From Takakia lepidozioides (lineage: Eukaryota; Streptophyta; Takakiopsida; Takakiales; Takakiaceae): a DNA stretch of 64,000 nt. The notes below the pieces were generated by a model. That model saw only the letters and a program-made list of their open reading frames with translations. It did no database searches and was not told the DNA's origin. Made by a program: the position numbers and the translations under genes. Each line of letters starts with the position of its first letter. Positions within the stretch are counted from its first letter, which is position 1. Where the stretch lies: contig CM060734.1 in assembly GCA_030704615.1 (NCBI GenBank), positions 9,422,001 to 9,486,000 of the forward strand. Direction: 5' to 3'. Shown one piece after another: positions 11,051 through 25,725 of this stretch.

Positions 11051-11242
11051 GGATAGTGTGGGGACTTCCGACAGTGGGGACTCCTCCCACATCGGGTGAC
11101 ACCAAAAAGGTACACCCGTCGCACCTTGCCCATTCCATGTTTTGTCCTTTGCTTTGCATGCATGTTTTTCTTTGTTGTTTGTTTCTTTTTTTGAATTTGG
11201 GGGGGGGGGGGGGGGGAGGGGGGGTAATGTCTTCAGGAGGCA

Positions 11243-13898
11243 GTGGCATACTTGGCCTCATTGGTGCAGCCCAGTGAGGTTGCCAATGAGGGAGGGCATG
11301 TGGTGTTCGTGAAGGACCCGAACACCAAAGGTAAGAAGAAGAGACCTCGAACTCCCGAGGTCCCTTTTGCCATCAATGAAGGGGCTGTCGATGAGAGAGA
11401 GAGAAGAAAGATAAATTTCTTGCAGCAACAGCAAGACTTAGAGAAATGGCAGGCACCAAGCGGAAGACACAGGGAGCCTTTGCATAGGTTGTCTTCAAGA
11501 TCAGTGCAACCTTGAGGAAAATCAACAAAGATCCAGAGACGCGGGCAACATTGGAGAGTCTTGGCCTACGGTTCTTCATCAGCACCCCTGGACTGGAACC
11601 TCAAACACGATGACCTGTGCAGGGAATTCTTGGAGAACTACAATACCAACAGTCGGTCTACGCGCGTCCGCGAGACACATATTCTATTGACCAAGCAATA
11701 CTTGGTGGAGATATTTCATCTTCCCAGCCAAGACGTCCCAGCACACATCAACAAACCCCAAAGGTTTGTTATTACGGATTTGTTTGAAAAGCTCACACAA
11801 CCCGACCAAGGCTACACATACAAAGACAACAAGGATCCGCGCTTCGAGAAGATTGGCCTAGTGCTAAGCGCGTTGCTTTGGGCCTCATACAAAACCATAG
11901 CTACTGCACTAAGGAACTGGTAGAACAGGTATTGATCTGCCTCAACGGGCAAATCATTAACTAGGCGGGCTTTTTGTTGAAGAAGCTGCTCCAGGAGCTC
12001 GCTCGCCTAACAAAGAAGAAGAACCAGCCAACATTTACTATGGCGACTCCCCTATTACTGCAAATGATCCGACATACGGTTCATTTGACACCAGTAGAGC
12101 AAGCAGCTCTGGGAATCATGCAACGAGCAGTGACAGTGGAGGAGGATGAGAGCGAGTCAGCCGCATTGCAGGAAGAGGGTGAACATGCATTGCAGGAAGA
12201 GGGCGGACTTGCAAAGAGGGCCCGCATAGACGAAGGCACAACGAGCGGAATGGTGGAGGTCATGCTCACTTCCACGGCAAATTCTATACAGCAGAGAGAA
12301 GGAGATGAGCAACAGCCGGAGGAGACTACTTTGATGGATATTGCACCTACCAACAACACCATGGAGGTTTGGCAGGAGACTACTACACAAATTCAACAGC
12401 AGACAGGGGAGGCAGACGCACCTGCCACACAACAGCAGAACACCCATCAAGACTCGAACTTGGAATTGTTGTTGTCACAACAACTCCTAGATGAGCATGT
12501 GGGATACAGGATTGGCAGATAATCCTATCAACGCCATCCCACACATTGTCACAACATTGAACCAGGCTACGATCTTGCTGACAAGAATTAGATACTACAT
12601 TTCTCCAGAACAACTTAACACGGTCCTGGAACAACTTCATGACAAGCACCAGCGAGAGCTTGCGGCAACACGAACTGTATGTAACCACGAGGTTACAATT
12701 GTTGATCTGGAGGATCAGAAAACCGCTATGCTTCACTAGTACAACAACTTGAAGATTCGTCGAGCAGAATGGGAACAAAAGTGGCAGCGACAGTAGGAAA
12801 CAATACAACAAGTCCAAGCGGATCTCGATGTAGAGAGAGAGAGCGACACCGAACAACAGAGGCAAAAATCCAAACACTCACAGAACAGCTCAAGGCTACT
12901 AAAACCCAGATGACAAAAGTTCTGACAAACAACACCATGCTACTGCAATAGAGGGCAGAATCTGAGAGCAGGTTATTCTCAGCAAATACAGAGAGAGACA
13001 TTGCCCTAGGCAATGAACATGAATGGAAGCAGCAGCTGGAGAAGCTGACTCTTCAGGCAAGACTGGATGCAGCAGACGCAGCCTTGGCCCGTACATGGAT
13101 AACCGAGGGACATCCCCTCGGGGTAAAGAAGGTTAATTGTAAAGGGTTGCAACAAATCAAAATCCAATTGGCGAAATTGGTGACAGACATTCATGAGGAA
13201 TGCCATCAATTCCAGTACAAGAAGAGCTCATGGATGAAGATGAGTAGGAAGAACAAGACCATGCACAAGAACAGGAAGCACCAATCCAATCAACAACGAC
13301 AACGTCAGCACAAACACCACCAGCAACACAACCACTATAGCTTGAGGGGACACTGTTATAGGTCACAACAGGGCCATCTACCCAAGAGGTAACCACTGTG
13401 CCACTACCAAGCATTCTTGTGGCATCAACTTCAATTTTAGTGGATGATTTTTAGATCATGCCATGGAAACGGGATGGGGAATGGCTCAAGTATTCAAAGG
13501 AATACTTCAGACTGATGAACATTCAGGCCCAACAGATCTAGAGTTGTTGGAAAATGTATTCAAGTCCCTAACCCCCTGCAAGTCATTAGCCCGGCTACAT
13601 ATGCTCAATCAGACGCTCATACCTTTGAGATATAGAATGCGACCACTTGGAAAGGATGACGCACCAAACGGTTAACTGGTTGATAGGCAGCAGGGCAACC
13701 AAGGACATTGCGCGTTGGACAGAGGACGAGCTTCAAAGTTACCGCAAGATCTTGACCACCAAGATCGATCGCATACGAAAGGATGGTTATTCAGAGCATC
13801 CAGAGGAGGAGAGTTGGCCCGTAAAGGAACCACAGGAGGCCCCAGACAGTGACGGCAACATGAACAAGAAGCTGCCACCAAGACCAACACCAACATAG
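11243..13898 (+). pseudogene. Internal coding-like region of the LTR element, family unknown
   Basis: A chain of plus-strand open frames: 11243-11515 (Lys-rich, GKKKRPRTPEVPF), 11561-11923 (NLKHDDLCREFLENYNTN and LLTKQYLVEIFHLPSQDVPA), 11974-12522 (Glu/Gln-rich, low complexity), 12491-12739 and 13463-13898. The 11561 frame is the most protein-like and resembles plant mobile-element N-terminal domains that precede long disordered Gln/Glu tails. Frames are separated by single stops or shifts. No zinc knuckle, protease or reverse transcriptase is seen. It is probably a decayed single ORF of the LARD-like element. Confidence 0.4.
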
Positions 13899-13999
13899 GA
13901 CTTACCTCCCAACCAGCAGGCAGGCATGCCACCAGCCTACATCCCCCCAAAGAGACAGGGCAAGCACAGACACTGACGAAATTGTGCGGACACAATTTC

Positions 14000-14020
14000 A
14001 AAGGAGGGGGGGGGGGGGGA
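14000..14020 (+). promoter_or_regulatory. Polypurine tract
   Basis: AAAGGA followed by a long G run and A lies four bases before the 3' LTR, the usual plus-strand primer position. Confidence 0.6.
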
Positions 14021-14024
14021 TAAA

Positions 14025-14888
14025 TGATAACGGCTAAGTGCCAGTGCTACGAGGGCAAGGTATTTTAGCCATGACAGGACAGTGGCGGGTAGTGATCGAC
14101 TTCACACTACCACGGCCACGATGCAGGAACAGCTAAGTGCTCAGCACTTAGTAGCAAGAGAGGACGGGCAACACTACCACGTAGAGCAGTAGTGGGTAGT
14201 GTAGCAGCCTGCGTGGGCCGTGAACCATGATATCACACGGCCACGGTCCAGCAGGGAAGCATAGGCTTTACTAGTCCAAGTAGTGAGTGGTCGTGGACAC
14301 ACGACCACGAGCCACTACCACGGGCCACTTTTTTGGCAGACCTTTTAGGTTGCGTAGGCAGTTAGACAACAATCATTAACGACTGCAGGCTGTAAACGGC
14401 TCTTTCAAGCATTAGTATAAAAGGACTAGACGCAACTTGGAAGATATCAGTGTGTGATCAGAGCGATCCAATGTGTACTTGTGCAATGACGTGATGCCTC
14501 TGAAGCGATGCTTTTCCAAGTACATTTGTGTAGAGAGAACGTGAGATAGTGAGATGTGCATCATCTCCGCATAGATCGATGTTGCAGTAGCAACATAGTG
14601 TATTGCCTTGTTGTATGCACAGATAGGATTTAGTCGTAGCTATAGTGATATAGCTTCGCCTAAGCCCCTATCACCAGTTATTAGTGGAATGCAGGCTATG
14701 ACCAGTCGAAGGACTTGAGCAGCAGCAGGGATATTGATTCGTGGAACGGTAGTATTACCACTACCACTAACGATTACTCTGTAATCGTTCTGCAGAAATA
14801 CCGTCGGACAACCTCTGTTGAATGTCTTGGGAAATGGGCGGCATGGTTGAAAGCCCATTTTGCCTAAGTCGCAAACCAGCGGTTAACA
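14025..14888 (+). repeat. 3' LTR
   Basis: Direct repeat of 8324-9164, from TGATAACGG to GGTTAACA. It has some extra segments, for example a block containing ATGCAGGAACAGC. TATAAAA is at 14416-14422. Confidence 0.85.
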
Positions 14889-15030
14889 CTTATCAATGTT
14901 GACAGGTGATGTGGGCAACTACAAACCGGAGTGTGTACTGGTATTGCCCCATCCTGGATGTGACCCTTGCTTGTTCTCTCCACTGCTGCTGCTTCTATTT
15001 TTCAATTTCCTTGAGCTTAGAGGGGTGGAG

Positions 15031-15058
15031 ATTAAGCTGGCGTCAACGCCATCTTAAT
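15031..15058. repeat. Palindrome family 1 variant
   Basis: ATTAAG, TGGCGT, a CA centre, ACGCCA and CTTAAT form a near-perfect hairpin that keeps the GCGTCAACGC core of the 3.9-6.7 kb palindromes but has entirely different matched arms. It is the only copy seen outside that gene. Confidence 0.6.
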
Positions 15059-15174
15059 CCAGACCTAGACAGGTAGCCATTCAGACATACCATTGCAATG
15101 ACGCTCTGTGATGTGGTCGAGCAAATTCACTCAGTGGTGCTGGAACACAAGATGCAACATAGGAAGGTCACAGA

Positions 15175-15297
15175 AAGGGGTGCGACCGATCATGGTCACT
15201 TTCATTAGCGGAGTCAATGTATGTGCCAACCTTGGATATCTGAGGAAGGGCAAGCAAGTCCATGCTCATCTCATCAAAGCAGGAATTGCATCATACA
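15175..15297 (+). pseudogene. PPR motif relic
   Basis: The translation reads GVRPIMVTFISGVNVCANLG, then YLRKGKQVHAHLIKAGIAS. This is one plant-organelle PPR P/L junction, comparable to GVKPNHITFVSVCNACASLA and EKGKEVHSDILKAGI in the intact PPR gene at 46-50 kb. Nothing before or after extends it, so it is an isolated fragment. Confidence 0.65.
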
Positions 15298-15517
15298 TCA
15301 GACAGTATCACCTTTATTCCACTCTACTTTCATCCAGATTTTTATCATATCACATTCATCCATCATTCATCCACTCACCAATCTTATTGCTAAGCCTTAG
15401 TCACACTCCAGGAATACTAAGCTCCCTTTTCGGCGGTTAAGCCCCGCAGCAATAGGGCTTCTAGGAGTTGACGGACCGCGGTAATAGGCCCAACCCTAAA
15501 TTCTAATTCCGAGGAAC

Positions 15518-15537
15518 GTGAGCAGAATTCTGCTCAC
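15518..15537. repeat. Perfect 20-bp palindrome
   Basis: GTGAGCAGAATTCTGCTCAC equals its own reverse complement. Two further GCTCACGTGAGC-like segments follow within 30 bp, so the stretch 15514-15570 can fold in several ways. Confidence 0.7.
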
Positions 15538-15569
15538 AGTATTTTCTGCTCACGTGAGCTGCTCACAAT

Positions 15570-18949
<3,380 letters not shown>

Positions 18950-19499
18950 TCATGCTTCACTCATACAACAAATATAATGTTAGACATTGCTTGCTTGCTT
19001 GATTATACCCTCAAGTCTCTTCGGGTTGCAAAGAAAAGCTCGAAGCCTTGCTGAAAGTAGGTGGAACAATGCGTTATCAGGAGAACTGATCATCATGCTT
19101 ATGTTACGCCAGGCAGTACAGAAGGGCTGGTCTGTGGAGCACATCCTCGCTTGTTGAGGATAAGACATGGGAGTTCGATTTGCACCAGAGTGTTGCCTGC
19201 ACCTATGCCTAAGTTACATGAGACGAGAGCTGATGATAGCAGGTTTCCGATGATCAAGAAGAGAGTGATTGACATGAAGCTAAGTCATCAGCCAAAGAGG
19301 ATGCGTTTGACTATAAAAGCATCCTAAGTAATTTAAGAAGTTGGTTTGATTTCAGACTCTAAAGATGCCAAGTTTAAAATTGCAGGCCTGGATGGTGGGG
19401 AATGCCTCCGCGTGAGCCTGGCCGCGTGAGCGTATGAGCACGTGAGCGCAGTCACAGCTGCAGCCCGTGATAGACCAAAATCACACAGTAGGACTCGCC

Positions 19500-20088
19500 C
19501 TTCCTTCAAAAGTACGTTCTCCGCCCTGATATCCCTGTCCGCCCTGATATCCCTGTGCCACTACATTGCAAGAGTGCAGGTACTGAACAACTTGCAGTAC
19601 CTCTTTGACGATAGATTGCACAGTAGACGCTGTCATAGGCTCGACCTGATTAGCCAGACGATCAGCCAGACGATCAGCAAGGTCTCCCCCTTCTGCAAAT
19701 TCAGTAACCATGTAGAGGTCGGTGCGCCCCATTGTGTGCACACTGGACACCTCCTTGAAAGAGATAACGTTGGGATGGGCCAATGTTGGAGGATACAAAC
19801 CTCCCTCAACTCCTGTTTGGCCATTTGTGTGCAGCTGAACACATCCTCCACCCTCTTGATAGCCACCACTTGGTGGAGCTCAAGATCCAAAGCTCTACAA
19901 ACATCTCCGTATGATCCACAGCCAAGTCGAGATAGAACGCGATACCTATTCCCCACTTCCCAAATCCGGGTGCCCACCAGATACACCCCTTTGCTTGCAT
20001 CCATGCACTCCATAATAGCTCTAACAACAGATCTCCCGACTGTGAAATCGTATAAACAAACTATGCTCTCACGAACAGCTGCAAACAT
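19500..20088 (-). pseudogene. MAP-kinase-like pseudogene, N-lobe
   Basis: Minus strand: NRYRVLSRLGCGSYGDVCRA (glycine loop), then VVAIKRVEDVF (the ATP-binding lysine). A frameshift lies near 19800, then LAHPNVISFKEV, DLYMVTEFAEGGDLADRL and VQSIVKEVLQVVQYLHSCNV. The sequence leaves kinase homology just where the HRD catalytic loop should begin and becomes a short GYQGGQ repeat. With the pieces at 18465-18937 it is one dismembered CMGC/MAPK-type kinase. Confidence 0.75.
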
Positions 20089-20129
20089 AAGTATGCTCTC
20101 TCACTGCCAACTCCAAGCAAAACCATGAG

Positions 20130-23050
20130 CACTCTCACTGCCCAGCTCCAACCAAAAAACTATGCTTTCGCTGCCAAGTGCAAACTCCTTCTCCAAATCT
20201 GTGATGCAGCAGCGCAATCTCCAGCTATTCCCTACGCCAACAACTTTAACAAGGAAGCCCCCAACGTAGATAGAGAGGGAGCCGTTTTTTGTGCTCCGTT
20301 CTATTTTGGGCAAAAGTTGTTTTCTGTCTTTCTCTCTACAGTACCATCTCATTTCATTTCTCTCCAGGGTCACGCTGTTTGACGCAGCCGTGCCATTGTA
20401 CTAATCTGATTAGACAAACTCATTACAAACAAACAGACTCAGTTGAAACACGAAGAGCTTCTTCAGAAATACCTTCCTCAACATTTCTCAAATATTTGGA
20501 TCTGTCAATTGAAATTCATGAGTTGTTGGTGGAGCATTGAACCTATTTTGAGGTGGCAAAGAAAGAGCAACTATATATGGCCCAAGGAAAGCTCAAAAGT
20601 TTATGGGACAGAAGAAAAGCAACAAACACGGAAAAAAGTGGGCCCTGAAAAGAACCATAAACTTGGGTCCACTTCCAAAAATTACCACCTAATGTGCAAA
20701 AAAAATATAGGGTGCTATTTATTCTCTACAAGTAAAAATTAGAACATTTTTCGAAGTAATATAGGGTATGAGAAATATAGGCGGGAGCATTAAAATGAAT
20801 ATAGGGTAGAGGTTAAAGGCTCCAATTACATTTTATTTAGAATTACTCATAGGGTGAAGGTATTTTTGAATGACACGTGTCAAGCAGTGTATGGATATGT
20901 AGCGTGAAAAGAAGGGGGCAAAAACCCTTTTGTAGTTAGTTAGTTGATTGTTCATTGACCAGAGAATGACCCTGCCTACACAATAAAGTGTGGGCAGAGC
21001 TAGGGTTAAGCTGTTTGATTACTTAGATCCATGATGAGCATATGCCACGATGTTTTCCCCTTCCATTCTGTTGCTTTTCTCTCTGACTACTGGCCTTCCT
21101 ATGCAACTATCAGTGCATCCCTTGCTATATGTCAATGCAAAATTTCATAAACAGATATCTAGATGGTTCTTCTCTGCAGCTGCAATCATTGGAAGCAGAG
21201 TGTGTCCCTTGTTAATTCTCATTTAGAAGCAGACCCCACTTCAGCATTGTGTGGTGCAACAATACCCTTGATATCTTGTTCATGGTCTGTGTGTAGTCAC
21301 AGCAAGATATGACATAATGTTATCCCCCCACTACCTTAGCAGCTCAGTAACTCTGACTTACGATAGATGTCAGAATGTATACACCCTCATTGATATCGAT
21401 AGTGATACTCTAGATGAGTTTGTTCCTAGCAAGTAATGAAATGTAAAATGCAAGTTTGCATGGGAATGTAAAACACAAGTTTTTGCTTTGTAAATTTTTA
21501 TTTTATTTATTTTTATATTAATATAGCATATCAAATATTCATGGTTGCTGCTGAATATTAAAAAAAAATAGCCTAATAAAAAATGCTGTATATTAAAAAA
21601 ATTATATAATTATAGGGTGTAGAAAAAACCAAAAAAATAAATTAATACCCCCTAGGAAAATACCCTTTTATCGCACGTGTCTACCAAACTGATAAGGAGT
21701 GCCCCCCCAGACCATAAAGCTATGCTCAAAAACTCTCTTTGTGGACAGAGTGACACTAAGCAAGAGGTACCTCATTGTTGGATTATGTTGCTCTGCCCCA
21801 ACGATTCTAGTGTTCCATGAAAGTTTAAGGATTTGCCCATTCAGCTTTGTGAAATTTTGATGAGCACTTCTTATGCAACTTCTCATGGTGACAAGGCCGA
21901 TGGGCGAGATGAATCACTCCCTCCTCCTGGGAGAGACAAACCAACTAACAGGCATAACGGGAGGGAGTTTTTTTTATCTTGGGCCATGGGCCTTGTCACC
22001 ATGAGAAGTTGCATAAGAATTGCTCATCAAAATTAATTCACAGAGCTGAAATCCTTTCATAGAACACTTGAAAAAACACCAGGTTTTATACCACACCAGG
22101 TTCACACCAGATTTATAAATAGTTTCGAAGCTTGATGCCATTCCAGACCAGAACATACATATCTTGCTACAAAAGATCAGACTCCACAAATTGCGTATAA
22201 GGGAAAAATATTCCCCAAGTACTTATGCACAGCATTAAACACAACAACTTTTTTCATTTATTACCTTGGGAGGACCGTTGCTCTAGAAATACCACTGCTG
22301 CTCCCACAAAGATGTGGAAGATACATATTTATACTTCCAAAGAATGATCATGGAGCTTAATGTTTGGGGTTATGTACACAATACTTCACATTTCTTGGTG
22401 TTTTGTAGAATACTGAACTGTCTTGAATGCTCAAGGTCCCCATCAGTCTCGCAGAATTGTCTTATATTAATTTTTATCTCCAGTATGACATCTTTTCATC
22501 GCACGTGAAGCAAGCTTTGTGAGATACTCCATGCTGATGTTATTTTCCGGGGAATTTTGACGTTCTCGGTGGATTTATCTGCCTGAGATCATAGTTCTAA
22601 ACTGCATTATATGTGAACTACACATGTCAACAAAGTCGAGATCAGAAAGAACTAGTCTGTGAACAAATATGCTGGGAGACTAGATATAGGTTTATTGTTT
22701 TCAGTTTATTAGGATATACCGCTGAGTTTCTAAGCTTTCCAGCAGCTTTGCCACGAAGTTCAAAAAGAGCCATGTGTTGAGATACAGGATCCGGGTCCTA
22801 AGATATTAATTAGGAATAGAATTATTTTTGGCTGGAAAAAAATTAAATCCTAATAATGAGTTTTATTTTAACCCATAACTTCCTATGGAACCCGTTTCGG
22901 GTTTCATAGAACAGGATTTATCACCGGATATGGAACTGGTGTATTCCGGTGAGGAAATCGCTGGAGTATCCGTCACAGTCTTCTCCGCGCTCGATCCCTC
23001 TTGAATGTGGCTAAGTGGCTAAGTTCGTTGTAACAACACTCAAGAATTGC
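20130..23050. other. No gene seen; AT-rich intergenic DNA
   Basis: Stops are dense in all frames after about 20750. ATATAGGGT-like words recur at 20705-20860. The one structured element is the large hairpin at 21809-22068. Confidence 0.5.
21809..22068. repeat. Long hairpin (fold-back) element
   Basis: The arm 21809-21904 (AGTGTTCCATGAAAG ... CTTCTCATGGTGACAAGGCC) is nearly the exact reverse complement of 21984-22068 (GGCCTTGTCACCATGAGAAG ... CTTTCATAGAACACT). A loop of about 80 bp includes CTCCCTCC and GGGAGGGAG segments. There is no coding. It could be a MITE or a small-RNA hairpin precursor. Confidence 0.75.
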
Positions 23051-23056
23051 GAGAGA

Positions 23057-23057
<1 letters not shown>

Positions 23058-23090
<33 letters not shown>

Positions 23091-23092
23091 TC
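23058..23092. repeat. (CT)n microsatellite
   Basis: A run of C followed by about 14 CT units. Translated frames across it are low-complexity artefacts. Confidence 0.9.
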
Positions 23093-23269
23093 GCTCTTCC
23101 TTGGTTTTGCGACACAGAAGACTGCCCTGAAAGCTGTCGGTTGGCCGCAGGCTTCAAACTACTGATTCCATTGACACAAATGAGCTTCTGGAACGTTCCC
23201 TTTAGGGAAAATGGGGAGTATGCCCTTATCAATTGATGCAAATTCACACATCAAAGGGAACTGTGCCAC

Positions 23270-23700
23270 AAAGGAAAAAAATTTCACCTTCCCTATGATC
23301 TCCTAGGGAAAGCAAAAAAAATCCCCTTGACTTTTCCTGCCAGCTTTTCCCCATGAGATGTTCCCTGTAGGCTAACTTATCCCTATGTCATTTTCCCTAT
23401 GGGGCAATGCTTATTTCCATGTGGTTTTTGTGATGTTTTTCCTGGTACATTTTCCCCTTAGGTTACATTTCCCCCTGAATTTTTCCCTGCGAGAGTATGT
23501 TTTTTCCCAATGTACATTTCCCTTTCCTTGTGTAAGTTTCCCTGCAAGAGTATGTATTTTTCCCTGTGACTTTTGTAATGCAAGAGTATATCTTTTACCG
23601 ATGTACATTTCCCCTGTAATTTTCCTTGCAAGAGAATGGTTTTCCCGTGCAATTTTCCCCATGACAGTATGTGCTTCATTCCCTGTGATATTTTTGAATG
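23270..23700. repeat. Degenerate tandem repeat, TTTTCCCT-type
   Basis: Recurring words such as TTTCCCTGCAAGAGTATG and CCAATGTACATTTCCC at irregular 40-60 bp intervals indicate an old minisatellite. A similar T/C-rich array is at 29430-29600. Confidence 0.6.
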
Positions 23701-24686
23701 GTCCTTTTTATCATTCCATAGTCCAAAAAGATCACAGGATTACTGTGTACAGCTTCTCCTCCTTCTGTATGTGGTAACTCTGGCACACAGTTCAGCTAGC
23801 TACCATGAATATTCTTTAGCAAACTTCACAGATGTGAATTTGGGGCATGCCAGTTTCCTGACCTGCTTTCAGTAAAATCCCTATATCCAACAAATGCTCA
23901 TACAGAAATGTTCAAGCCTAATAGACAAGATTCACACAGGTACAAGCCATACCTATCCGCAGTCCCGGTCCCGGACGTTGTCTACATCCAACTGGTCAAT
24001 ACATCTGTCTATGGGGGGTGGAAGGTTCACCAAAACTACTTGGTCCTTCAAGGCCCACTTCACCACCTCATCGAGATACTTGGTCATTTGGTGGAACAAT
24101 GAGCATTTTACTCATTTCTTCTTTAGAATTCTCAATCCATGTGCCAAGGCAAAGGTTATAATGTCTGGCAGAACATCATGAAGATTCTTTAAATCCATGA
24201 CATGCATGGCTATCACTTTTTTCGCCTGAAAGGAAGCTCCTTGAAAACCTGTCACAACCACCCCCCCAATCACCGAGTTCAGGATTCTAAGATCCAACAC
24301 TAAAACAAGCTACTGAAACATTGAAACAGAAGATAAAAAGTGCAACAGCACCAGTTTACCTGCTGATTGTGACTGAGTACCGTTTCTTTCACAATCCTTT
24401 CTCCATGAATTTCATGAAAACCATCAAACCGCTTTCTCTTGGGAACCCTGGAACTTTTTCGTGTGTTGGACTTCGGAATGTTGGAATTTTGTACCTCTAT
24501 CAAATCATTTTTAGTACCTCATATACGAATTCATATTAAAAGATGTCATGGAAAAAATAACCAGGACATGAGGCCATGAGGCTTACATCTATGGATAGAT
24601 TGGGTACAACCCCGAACAACCATCCAGGCAAAGCTTGAAACTAACTATGCTAGAACCCTGAGAGATCAGTAAGCCATGTCTAGAGG

Positions 24687-25725
24687 TCTAAAAAAGTATG
24701 AAGCAGCAGCTAATGCTGCAATAACTAAGTACTGCTAGAGAGTTGCTTGAGAACAAAAATGCTACAGCCTGCCTTTAAGAGGAATAGCAGGCTTGGCTCA
24801 GGAGAACCAAGCTGCTGAAACAAGACAGAAGCTACGATGTATCTAAACAAGAGAAAGACTATTATTAAAAAACTTATACTAGTATGGATTAAGAACTTAT
24901 AATATAAAAATCAAAAGTTTTTTACAAACTTACCAGGTCTGGCATTGTTGGATCAATGCTGAAATCTCCAACAGCAGGATTAACACCCTTCTCACACACA
25001 CTAGACTTCAGAATGCTGGAATTCTGCACAGATATCAATATACTTCAGTACACCTCATAATACTACAGATTATTAAGAACCTCTAAAAAAACCACAAAAA
25101 AAAAACCTCTAAAGAACTTACCATGTCTGAAGTGCTACAATCTTCATTTCCAGAAGTGCCCAAACAAGTCTTGTCCTCCTTCGTAGACCCTACTTTCATC
25201 ACCACTTTCTAAAAAAATATGAAGCAGCTAATGCTGCAATAACTAAGCACTGCTAGAGAGTTGTTTGAGAACAAAACAGCCTGCCTTTGAGAGGAAGAGT
25301 AGGCTTAGCTCAGGAGAAGCAAGCTGCTGAAACAAGACAGAAGCTACGATGTATCTAAACAAGAGAAAGGCTATTATTAAAAAACTTATACTAGTACGGA
25401 TTAAGAACTTATATATAAAAATCAAAAGTCTTTTACAAACTTACCAGGTCTGGCATTGTTGGTTCAATGCTGAAATCTTCAATTCCAACAGCAGGAGTGA
25501 CACCCTTCTCACACACACTAGACTTCAGAGTGCTGGAATTCTGCACAGGTATCAATATACTTCAGTACACCTCATAATACTACAGATTATTAAGAACCTC
25601 TAAAAAAACCACCAAAAAAAAACCTCTAAAGAACTTACCATGTCTGAAGTGCTACAATCTTCATTTCTAGAAGTGCCTAAGCAAGTCTTGTCCTCCTTCG
25701 TGGACCCTACTTTCACCACCACTTT
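24687..25725. repeat. Tandem duplication, about 515 bp, containing two exons
   Basis: 24687-25210 and 25211-25725 are near copies, for example GAAGCAGC...TAATGCTGCAAT and GGCATTGTTGGATCAATGC versus GGCATTGTTGGTTCAATGC, offset 511-519 bp. Each copy carries one NSSILKSS-type exon and one KTCLGTS-type exon with intact GT/AG sites, so the duplication doubled part of the protein. Confidence 0.85.

Larger units (their letters stand above)
8324..14888 (+). mobile_element. LTR retrotransposon without own polymerase (LARD-like), with nested insertion
   Basis: Two direct terminal repeats (8324-9164 and 14025-14888) both start TGATAACGGCTAAG and end GTTAATA or GTTAACA, so each LTR has short inverted ends. 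A tRNA-primer-like site follows the first LTR, and a purine tract precedes the second. The internal region has open frames rich in Glu and Gln but no plus-strand reverse transcriptase, RNase H or integrase that I can see. The only pol sequence is an antisense fragment at about 10119-11050. No matching target-site duplication is evident: 5' flank CTCCC, 3' flank CTTAT. It interrupts a LINE-like fragment. The LTRs differ by several indels, so the insertion is not recent. Confidence 0.8.

Noticed and set aside
11056-11277. Poly-glycine or poly-proline protein across the G run near 11200
   Set aside because: The G homopolymer creates it. No conserved domain extends from it except the antisense RNase H, which is called separately.
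20700-20870. Interstitial telomere repeats (ATATAGGGT words)
   Set aside because: Units are irregular and not TTTAGGG. They look like part of an AT-rich dispersed repeat.
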